From NCBI RefSeq assembly GCF_019059575.1, contig NW_024881535.1:992001-1056000 (forward strand): 64,000 nt of DNA. The letters run 5' to 3'. Every line of letters starts with the position of its first letter. The first letter of the stretch is position 1. Under the pieces are notes generated by a model that was not told where the DNA came from, made no database searches, and saw only the letters and a program-made list of their open reading frames with translations. The translations under genes and the position numbers were made by a program. This document shows, piece by piece, positions 10,355 through 18,734 of this stretch. The stretch comes from Amphibalanus amphitrite. Taxonomy: Eukaryota; Arthropoda; Thecostraca; Balanomorpha; Balanidae.

Positions 10355-10860
10355 TATAACATGAATTATGAATTATAATTATGAGGAATTATGAATTATA
10401 ACATGTCCGTCCAATCTCCATCCGTGTGTCATGTCTTATGTGTCTTATTGCGCCTGAAAGGCGCCGCGTATCGGCGTGAAATTTGGCATGCCGAATCTGT
10501 GGGCGTGGGCGGCCTTTGTATTGAAATTTGGGCGTGATCGGGCCAGGGGTGGGCAGTCGGCACGTGCAAAAGGGTGCTCTCATAGGGATAGCATGGGGTC
10601 GGCAAAAATCGTGATCGGGCGAAAATCGGGCCTGCAGCGCTCCTTTTCCGAGCTTATAACTCGGCAATGGGTGGTCGGAGCGAGAAGCGGTTGCCACCAA
10701 TGGATAGAGGAGAGATGGGCCTAGCGTATTGACATGGTTTCATAGTATAGCACGCGTCACGTGCAAGACAGCACCCCCAGTTGTGAAAAAATGACCGATT
10801 CCGTGCATTGTGACGGGAAAATCGATGCCGCTGGGAAACGGCTTGACGGAATGAAATTTC
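10355..10860. mobile_element. Insertion in the right arm, unclassified
   Basis: This roughly 500-base block is absent from the left arm. It opens with an AATTATAA-rich run and then carries a GC-richer body with GCGCCTGAAAGGCGC and the phrase 'CTTATAACTCGGCAATGGG', a variant of the recurring phrase described in the findings. No inverted ends or target duplication could be fixed. Confidence 0.4.
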
Positions 10861-11334
10861 GGAACTCACTCGGAACTCGAGTGAGGGGAGGACGGAACGG
10901 GAACGAAACGAAAATGAAACGGGAACGAGAGGAGAATGGAAAAACGAGAGGAGAACGAAGCAAGGATGGTCAAGAATCGAGTTGAGAATTGGACAAAAAG
11001 AGAGTGATAGAGACAAAGGGAAACTCGAACCGGATTGAAGCGGATCCGAGGTGTTTACAGAAGCGGATCCGAGGTGTTTACAACAATGGGGACTGGTAGG
11101 TAGGGGCTATAACAGGACGGAATGAAGCGAGATGGAAATGAAGTTCGGCAGCAGCGGATGGTATCAATAAAACGTTTTTCCCATAAACATGATTTTACGA
11201 GTATCTTGACCGCCAAAGTGTTCGCTGGTCCTTTTGGAGCCCTGTGCAACTGCTAGTGTGCACCTGTCGAAAATCGGCGCAGTACCTGACATTTAAAACG
11301 TATAGCTATTGCCACTGCATCGTATTTTTGTTAA

Positions 11335-12513
11335 CCCGCGCGGGGCTGGGGGGGGGTAAATTTTACCCCCCTCGCGAATTTTTGCGATATCTCAAAAACG
11401 GCGGCGCGCAGCGCCGCCAAACTTTCAGTACCTTTTCTGACATCAATTTGACACGTTCCCTGAAAATTTGAGCGAAATCCGTCGGAAAATTTTTGAGAAA
11501 TTGACGTTTTAGTGACGTCATGTTCGCCATTTTCGCCTCAAAAACGGCAAAAGTTCAAACGCCGCTAACATCTTCATTTTTAAAGGAATCAAGACGTAAC
11601 AAAAAAGGTTATACGTAATCGTACTTTGTCTATCAAATGGCTATCTCGGTTTTTTGAAAATTTTGGATTTTGGCCTAAATTTTTTCAAAAAACTGATTTT
11701 TTTGGGAAAATCATTATAAAATCCAAAATTTTGAGTCTATCGAAAAAACCGGAATATATGTCAGAGAAGTTGTCTATGTGCACCTACATACCAAATTTTA
11801 GAAGAATCGGTTCAAAAATGTGGGAGTTATTCAAAATTTTATGACGTCACGACACACATTTTTTTTGAAAAATGACTTTTTTGGAAGTTCTAGACCTTGT
11901 ACGGAAACAAAAATAGCACCATTCGATTCGCCGTGAAAAACTGCATCAGATAGACACCTTTTTAGGCCTTAACAACCAACTTCAAAATTTGACCTCACTT
12001 GACCTGACCTTGACCTGACCTCGACCTGAAATTCATCCAGATGTGGTCCATATCACTTATTGAGTGTGCCTATTGAATTCTATGAGTAAAATGACCCATA
12101 AAACATGTGTCGCACATGCCCTTTTCTATATTTTGTTTTTTGGTGACCTGACCTGACCTGACCTGACCTTGACCTTGACCTCTGAATGATATTGTATGCA
12201 ACGAATATTGTCTTGGTAGCCTAAGAACACGTTTTGGGCGATCAGTCTCAGTTCATGACTCCATTCTTCGGCAACTACGGTGCAAGGCCGATACTGTAGA
12301 AACTTGCAATTTGTACCCTTGACCTGACCTTGACCTTGACCTCAAACTTTAAATTAAGTACATGTTTTTAGTAGTTCGTGATGAGAGCTTTCGATTGGCG
12401 TTTGAATTTTCCAAATCGGACCATTAGTTCGGGAGATAACGGGGGGGGGGGTAAAATTTACCCCCCCCCCCCCAGCCCCGCGCGTTCGGCTGGAGACCCC
12501 AGCCCCGCGCGGG
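11335..12513. mobile_element. TTAA-flanked non-autonomous element (a), CCCGCGC-ended
   Basis: The element is flanked by TTAA at 11331-11334 and 12514-12517. Its ends are inverted (CCCGCGCGGGGCTGGGG on both strands), each followed by a hairpin of a G run, a short TAAATTTTA-like loop and a C run. The left palindrome arm holds the empty site, with a single TTAA near 8881, proving the four-base duplication. The interior has the 'ATATCTCAAAAACGG' phrase near the left end and clusters of TGACCTGACC. No transposase is present. TTAA targeting with CCC ends points to mobilisation by a piggyBac-type enzyme supplied elsewhere. Confidence 0.85.
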
Positions 12514-12705
12514 TTAAGTCATGACTCAGTCTGCCACATTTCTGTCAAATGTAGATTCGCTTTTACGTCGTAGGAATAGGTAAAGCTGATGTTTATTATT
12601 GAACCGTTGAACAAATACAATCTTTTTAGTTTTTTAGCATACTGTAATTGACACCGAAATTTACGGATCGTAGTATCATAGTGTAATAAATAACAAGTGA
12701 AGACA

Positions 12706-12960
12706 TGTAGAGACTGCTCGTGCTCAGCGGTCAACCTGTATTGGTGGCTCGCCAGACAGACCCTGACACAGACAGTCCACACGACACGCTCGTCCACATT
12801 GAGCCTCAGGCAATATGCGGGTCAGCCTACCCTCCCGGCTCCCGCATGCGCAGACACAGCCGTATGGTGGGGCCCGTATCATAAACGCAGCTACGGTAAT
12901 ATATACGGCCAGGGCCTACGGAGATCGGTGAAACGTAACACTAATCCACCGTACAATACA
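12706..12960 (-). repeat. Downstream LTR of retroelement no. 1
   Basis: 255 bases, TG...CA ended, matching 17147-17401. It is the 3' LTR in the sense of the element. Confidence 0.9.
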
Positions 12961-13004
12961 CTCTCCTCCCTTTAACAAATAAGGGTAGATAACGAAAACG
13001 CACG

Positions 13005-16000
13005 TTACGCCTGGAAGAACTCAGTTTGTTTCCGCACGCGAGATGATCTTCGCGGAGCCATCTCCGTAGCCGATGCAGGCACAGACTCCGGAAGAACTGG
13101 CTCAGATGGCAGAGGCCTTGCGGGAAGATCCTTCGTGCCGGGCCCCGTCGAGGGCCCTCCCGTCGGCTGCGTCGCCGCAGCCGTCAGCGAGCCACCGGTG
13201 TCAGGGAACGGTGCCGGTTGCGACCCCGTCTCCGGTACGGTGGGCAGACCACTGCAGACGGCCTCGGCAGCCGGTGCGGCCGTCAGCTGCTCCGACGGGC
13301 TGAGCTGCTCGTGAGCAGCTACATCAGCAGCGGGTCCTGTGACGGGATAGTTTGCGTCAGTTTTCCGCATCAACTGATCCTGATGACGACGCCAGATCCT
13401 ACCATCCTCTAATTTGACCACATATGACTGCGATCCATCTAAACCCACAACTACACCTGATACCCACGTGGGTCCCACACCATAATTGCGAGCATATATC
13501 GCATCTCCGATGTCCAGCTGTAACACTCTGGGTACAGCAGGGTCATGATTCAGCTTCTGCTGCAGCTGCTTCCGCTGAACACGGCTCTGCAGGTCAGGAT
13601 GAAGAAGGTCTAGCCGGCTCCGGATCACTCGTCCCAGCATCAGCTCTGAGGGTGACACAGACGTAGTTGAGTGAGGGATTTTCCTCTGATACAGCAGCCA
13701 CTCAGCCAACACAGTCTCCCAGTTCCCATCTCCACTGCGCTTAAGAGCCTGCTTAACGTCACGAACTGCCCGCTCTGCTAGCCCGTTGCCTTGACTGTGA
13801 CGTGGCTCTATCGTTCTATGTTGAACCCCATTAGCCGCCAGGAACTGCTGAAAATCCTGTGAGGTAAACGTCGTAGCATTATCAGAGCAGAGCATGTCGG
13901 GCAAGCCCCATCTTGCAAACATACGTCGCAGTTTGACCATGGCTGCTTGCGAGCTCACACTTGAGCACGGCTCAGCCTCAACCCACTTTGAAAAAGCGTC
14001 CACCACCACAAAAATATACTTGCCTTTGATTGGTTCCGCAAAATCCACATGAATCCTCGACCATGGGCGTCTCGGCCAGGGCCACATACTCAGGTCAGCC
14101 CGATGAGGGGCCGGACGACTCTCCTGACACGCAGAGCATCGTCTGACCGCCATTTCCAGGTCACCGTCAATCTGGGGCCACCAGACGCAGCTCCTTGCCA
14201 GTGATTTCATCCGGCCGATCCCTGGATGGGCAGAATGCAGCTCTGAAATCACAGACTGGCGGCCCTTCTGTGGTATCACGACCCTGTGCCCCCACAGCAG
14301 CACGCCTGCACACACAGACAGCTCCCAGCGTTTCTCTGAAAACGGTTTCAATGCCGGGTCAGCGATCTCGGGCCACCCGCCCTTCTGCACCAGGTTCATC
14401 ACTCTGGAAAGAACGGGGTCACGAGCTGTCAAACGTGCTACTTGCTTAGCATCAAATACAGCATCCTCAATCAGGAGCACCAGATCTTCCTGGCCAGAGC
14501 CATCTGCGACTGGCAGGGGAAGCCTGCTGAGGGCGTCCGCGTTACCCATGTCTTCCGTGCGCCTAAACTGGATGGAATACTGGTACGCAGACAACTTCAA
14601 TGCCCACCTACGAATGCGAGCAGATGCCATAGCCGGAATGTCCTTGTTTTCTCCAAACAAAACTACCAGCGGCTTGTGATCCGTGACCAGTATGAACTTG
14701 TTACCCAGCAAGTATTGATTGAACTTTTCTACCGCGAAAACGATCGCGAGAGCTTCCCTCTCCAACTGAGAATACTTCTGCTCTGAAGAGGTCAGACTCC
14801 TTGACACGTACCCGACAGGGCGCTCAGCTCCATCCACTTCACGCTGAGCCAGCACCGCTCCAATGCCTCGAGACGATGCGTCACAGACCAGCACTTGCTC
14901 CTTCGTCGCATCGAAGTGAGCTAGAACAGAGTCCGAGGTAAGGACACTCTGGGCCCAGTGGAAGCTTTTCCGCTGTTCTGGTCCCCATACCCAGTCCTTG
15001 TCCTTCTTGAGAAGGTCGTGCAGCGCAGCCAGCCTCTGAGCGCGCGCTGGTAAGTACCTGGAGTAGTAAGTCAACAACCCAAGAAAGCTCTTCAGCTCAG
15101 ACACGTTCCTAGGTTCCGGCACTGACCTTATCGCTTCAGTTTTCTCAGAAGTCGGGGAAATTCCATGCCTGTTGACCACGTGACCCAGGTACTCAACCTG
15201 CTGAACCAAAAACTTACACTTATCTGCTCTGGCTTTTAGACCCGCGTTTTCAAGCCTAGAAAACACCTTCTCCAGCGTGGTCAGGTGTTCGGCCTGTGTC
15301 TTTCCACTCACCAGAACGTCATCCAGGAAAACAATGACGTTGGGTATGCCCTGGAGAACCTTTTCAATCTCTCTCTGGAATATACCCACAGAACTGTTGA
15401 TGCCGAACGGGAGCCTCGAAAATCTGAGAAGACCTCGTGAGGTGTTGATGGTCATGATGTCTCGAGAGTCCTCGTGAAGAACTAACTGATTGTAGGCCGA
15501 AGCCAGATCAATTTTCGAGAATACGGTACCTCCCGCTAGCGTTGCAAACAGATCCGGGACCTGTGGCAATGGGTATCTGTCCAACCTCACCGCTCGGTTG
15601 GCCGTCAACTTGAAGTTGCCGCAGACTCGGACATTCCCATCCTTCTTCAGCACCGGAACAATGGGCGCCGCCCAGCTGCTGTTCTGCACTTCCTCCAGGA
15701 CGCCGCTGTCGATGTCCTTCTGGAGCTGGGCCTCCACCTTCTCCTTGAAAACATAGGGCAGGGAGCGGGCCTTGCAGAACCTCGGTGGTACAGTACGGTC
15801 AATGTCCAGACGTACCTTTACCCCCTTCAGCTCTCCCAGGCCAGGCTCAAAGAGGCGCCGATACTTCTCCTTCAGGCCCTGCAATGAGCTGGTTCGAATG
15901 GTGTGTACTGCCCGCCAGTTGATGTTGATGTGCTCCAGCCAGTCTCGTCCTAGAAGGTTAGTCCTGGCACCTTTTACCACCACAACTGTCAGGGCACGGT

Positions 16001-17132
16001 GCTGTTTGCCTTCATACCACACATCTGTTTGAAACTCTCCCAACAATGGTATGAACTGACCCGTATACGTTTTTAAACGAGATGAGCACATTTTGAGTTT
16101 AGGCTTACTGTTCAACTGTTCAAACGTATCCTGCCCAATCAACGATACGCTAGAACCAGTGTCAATCTCCATATCTACATCTGTACCTTGAATCTGAACC
16201 CGACAAGAAATGGGAGGTACACTCACCCGATGGACCGCTTCCGTTCTGCAGATCTCTTCATGCTGTTCTGCACGGCCAACCTCTGTCGTGTAGTCCGCCT
16301 CCCATTCTTCATCTGCTTCAACGGCGTTTGCTCTGCCCTGCTGCCTCCGAGGTCTGACTGTCGTCTTTTTGACTGTGCACATTTTAGCCAAATGCCCAGC
16401 TTTCGAACAGTTGTGACACTTGTACGACGCAAAACGACACACATCAGGTGAGTGGCTCCTCCCGCCACAACGCCAACAGCGAGCCCCTGGACGAGCTGAC
16501 TGACCTGACGGTAAGCCTTGCGGCCTTACCTCACATACCTCTGCCGGCAGTGTACCCGGTGTGCCGGAGATCAGGTGAGCGTCTCTGTTGGAAGCCTCTA
16601 TCGCCAGGCAGATCCTCTGTGCCGAGCTGAAGTCCAGGCTGGATTCTGACAGCAACCGCCGCTGCATCCGAGGATCCCTGATGCCACAAACAAACTGCTC
16701 AGTGAGTCTGTCATCAAGCGTGGATCCAAAACAGCAGTGCTCGGTAGCCTTCCTTAGCACAGAAACGAAATCAGCAACGGATTGACCTGCCGTCCGTTGA
16801 CACGAGTTGAACTTGAATCGCGACACAATGACAGATGGTTTGGGTTCTTTGTGCTCCCTTATCACTTGCAAAAGCTCATCAAACGACTTCTCAGACGTCT
16901 TAGACGGTGCTATCAAGCTACAAATAAGCGAAAAGGCCTCTTTCCCACATACCGTCAACAGCGTGGCGCGTTTCCTGCTCTCGCCTTGAATGCCGTTACA
17001 TTCGATGAAGTAGTGCAGACGCTCCTCCCACTGGCTCCAGGAGTCCGTCGCCGGGTTGAAGGGCTCCAGCTGCAGGGCGGCCGACGCTGCCCCATCCATG
17101 GCCGTAGAAGTCGCCCCGCCGCGCCGGTTCAA
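13005..17132 (-). CDS. Gag-pol polyprotein of Ty3/gypsy element no. 1
   Basis: One open frame of 1375 codons covers, in order: a gag region, two zinc knuckles, an aspartic protease, reverse transcriptase, RNase H and integrase with its zinc-binding and catalytic parts. This is the Ty3/gypsy order (protease-RT-RNase H-integrase). No env frame follows. Gag and pol share one frame, as in several Ty3/gypsy lineages. The frame looks whole. The C-terminus is rich in Pro, Ala and Thr. Confidence 0.9.
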   Translation of the reverse strand: MNRRGGATSTAMDGAASAALQLEPFNPATDSWSQWEERLHYFIECNGIQGESRKRATLLTVCGKEAFSLICSLIAPSKTSEKSFDELLQVIREHKEPKPSVIVSRFKFNSCQRTAGQSVADFVSVLRKATEHCCFGSTLDDRLTEQFVCGIRDPRMQRRLLSESSLDFSSAQRICLAIEASNRDAHLISGTPGTLPAEVCEVRPQGLPSGQSARPGARCWRCGGRSHSPDVCRFASYKCHNCSKAGHLAKMCTVKKTTVRPRRQQGRANAVEADEEWEADYTTEVGRAEQHEEICRTEAVHRVSVPPISCRVQIQGTDVDMEIDTGSSVSLIGQDTFEQLNSKPKLKMCSSRLKTYTGQFIPLLGEFQTDVWYEGKQHRALTVVVVKGARTNLLGRDWLEHININWRAVHTIRTSSLQGLKEKYRRLFEPGLGELKGVKVRLDIDRTVPPRFCKARSLPYVFKEKVEAQLQKDIDSGVLEEVQNSSWAAPIVPVLKKDGNVRVCGNFKLTANRAVRLDRYPLPQVPDLFATLAGGTVFSKIDLASAYNQLVLHEDSRDIMTINTSRGLLRFSRLPFGINSSVGIFQREIEKVLQGIPNVIVFLDDVLVSGKTQAEHLTTLEKVFSRLENAGLKARADKCKFLVQQVEYLGHVVNRHGISPTSEKTEAIRSVPEPRNVSELKSFLGLLTYYSRYLPARAQRLAALHDLLKKDKDWVWGPEQRKSFHWAQSVLTSDSVLAHFDATKEQVLVCDASSRGIGAVLAQREVDGAERPVGYVSRSLTSSEQKYSQLEREALAIVFAVEKFNQYLLGNKFILVTDHKPLVVLFGENKDIPAMASARIRRWALKLSAYQYSIQFRRTEDMGNADALSRLPLPVADGSGQEDLVLLIEDAVFDAKQVARLTARDPVLSRVMNLVQKGGWPEIADPALKPFSEKRWELSVCAGVLLWGHRVVIPQKGRQSVISELHSAHPGIGRMKSLARSCVWWPQIDGDLEMAVRRCSACQESRPAPHRADLSMWPWPRRPWSRIHVDFAEPIKGKYIFVVVDAFSKWVEAEPCSSVSSQAAMVKLRRMFARWGLPDMLCSDNATTFTSQDFQQFLAANGVQHRTIEPRHSQGNGLAERAVRDVKQALKRSGDGNWETVLAEWLLYQRKIPHSTTSVSPSELMLGRVIRSRLDLLHPDLQSRVQRKQLQQKLNHDPAVPRVLQLDIGDAIYARNYGVGPTWVSGVVVGLDGSQSYVVKLEDGRIWRRHQDQLMRKTDANYPVTGPAADVAAHEQLSPSEQLTAAPAAEAVCSGLPTVPETGSQPAPFPDTGGSLTAAATQPTGGPSTGPGTKDLPARPLPSEPVLPESVPASATEMAPRRSSRVRKQTEFFQA

Positions 17133-17146
17133 ATCCTCGTCGCCAG

Positions 17147-17401
17147 TGTAGAGACTGCTCGTGCTCAGCGGTCAACCTGTATTGGTGGCTCGCCAGACAG
17201 ACCCTGACACAGACAGTCCACACGACACGCTCGTCCACATTGAGCCTCAGGCAATATGCGGGTCAGCCTACCCTCCCGGCTCCCGCATGCGCAGACACAG
17301 CCGTATGGTGGGGCCCGTATCATAAACGCAGCTACGGTAATATATACGGCCAGGGCCTACGGAGATCGGTGAAACGTAACACTAATCCACCGTACAATAC
17401 A
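17147..17401 (-). repeat. Upstream LTR of retroelement no. 1
   Basis: 255 bases matching 12706-12960. It is the 5' LTR in the sense of the element, next to the primer-binding site. Confidence 0.9.
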
Positions 17402-18194
17402 AGACACTTCACCAATGTATAATGCAAACTCATGTAACAACTTTTCTTCAGCTGGAAGTGGGCTATGTAGCTACTCACGCAGCAGTATGACGTAATAAAA
17501 CGTCATAAAACGTCACTCCCTAAATCATTGAACGTTATCCTCAGCCTACATCATCGTCTTCCATGCCCCGTCATGATGGATTTTTTAATTGACTTAGACA
17601 TGAAAATCCACGTTTTTTATTCCACTAAATGAAGGTAAATAATCCCAGTTTCTTACAGAATGCCTTCGTACACACAAAATCAGAGGACATCGATGTGCCA
17701 CAGCCCGATGAAAGTCCTACTCGATCTAACTGCGCTCTAACATGATGAACATCGTATCAGCATTCACTCTTATTCCGTAACGTTACTCTCGAGAACCCAC
17801 TGTTTTTATTGCATGTATGGTCGCTTACTGAATGCATTGTGACAGAACCGGTATGAAAATATTCAAAAACAGAGGACATCATAACACCACCGGCTCCTAA
17901 AAAGTGTAGGGTATTTTGCCAACGTCTCTAAAACATAACCCATTTTGATCTGTCCTTTGGTTGACATAGACTCGAGAACCCATGTTTTTTATTGCATTTA
18001 ACCCTCGCATGTGTGCGGCGTTTGCCAGCTTCTAATGTGTAGGGGGGGGGGGGGTCGGTTGGACCCCCCCCCTTGCCGTTTGGCCCCTGATCGAGCTAGA
18101 GCTTCGCAGAAAAAACGAGCGTGTTGCCCGTGACGAGAGGAAGCCGATGATACCCAATTTTAAGGTCCTAGGTCATTGGTTGACCTTCCAGGTC

Positions 18195-18207
18195 AGGTCA
18201 ATGACCC
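18195..18207. promoter_or_regulatory. IR1 nuclear-receptor-type site AGGTCAATGACCC
   Basis: Two AGGTCA-type half-sites face each other across one base, the layout of ecdysone response elements. One base differs from a perfect palindrome. It lies in TTAA element (b); the equivalent is found at 50449-50461 in element (f). Confidence 0.45.
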
Positions 18208-18550
18208 CAAAGTCGGGAAAATCGGGACCTGTTAGAAAGTCGTAAAGAGTGGCTGCTAAGGGGTTTTTCGGGGTGCTGATCACGAATATCGTGTTAGTTT
18301 TGATCACAGATGATGTCCTGAAGCATTTAGACCAGGTCGGGTCAGGTCAGGTCAGGTCAACCAGTAGGCGTCGTGACGGGTATTCGTAGTACGTGTCAAC
18401 CGCCTCTGACAGCTTCGTAACATGTTACGAAGTCACCAAAACTACTTCGTAAATGTTCAAATGGTTGCTAAATTCGAATTCAGCTCCAAAAACTAGCCTA
18501 GAAACATGTAAAACTCGAAAAAGTGAACCGAGGTCACCCGAGGTCACCAA

Positions 18551-18563
18551 AGGTCAATGACCT
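18551..18563. promoter_or_regulatory. Perfect IR1 site AGGTCAATGACCT
   Basis: This is a perfect 13-base palindrome of AGGTCA half-sites with a one-base spacer, matching the classical EcR/USP palindrome. It lies in TTAA element (b). Function is inferred from sequence only. Confidence 0.5.
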
Positions 18564-18721
18564 GACCTGACCTTCAGGTGACCTTGACACCCACGGGAGT
18601 AACATCAAATTACATGTTTGAACGTTTGAAACCACGAAAAGCTTGCAAACGCGCGGCTAATGCGAGCCGACATACGCAGAATCGCGATTCCGGCCAAACA
18701 TGGTCTCGGAAAAGAAGTCAC

Positions 18722-18734
18722 AGGTCAAAGGTCA
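18722..18734. promoter_or_regulatory. Perfect DR1 site AGGTCAAAGGTCA
   Basis: Two AGGTCA half-sites in direct repeat with a one-base spacer, the consensus for RXR/USP and HNF4-type receptors. Identical 13-mers stand at 34313-34325 and 50966-50978 in sister elements. Confidence 0.5.

Larger units (their letters stand above)
12706..17401 (-). mobile_element. Ty3/gypsy LTR retroelement no. 1 (looks whole, very young)
   Basis: This minus-strand LTR element lies between 255-base direct LTRs that show no differences to my eye. The target duplication is AGACA at 12701-12705 and 17402-17406. It landed inside the left terminal repeat of the P-like element. Just inside the upstream LTR the primer-binding site reads TGGCGACGAGGATTTGAACC on the minus strand, the complement of a tRNA 3' end of serine-tRNA type. 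A purine tract AAAGGGAGGAGAG abuts the downstream LTR. The single gag-pol frame and absence of env fit Metaviridae. Identical LTRs imply a very recent insertion. Confidence 0.9.

Noticed and set aside
13073-17207. Plus-strand frames across 13-17 kb
   Set aside because: Shadows of the minus-strand gag-pol frame of Ty3/gypsy element no. 1.
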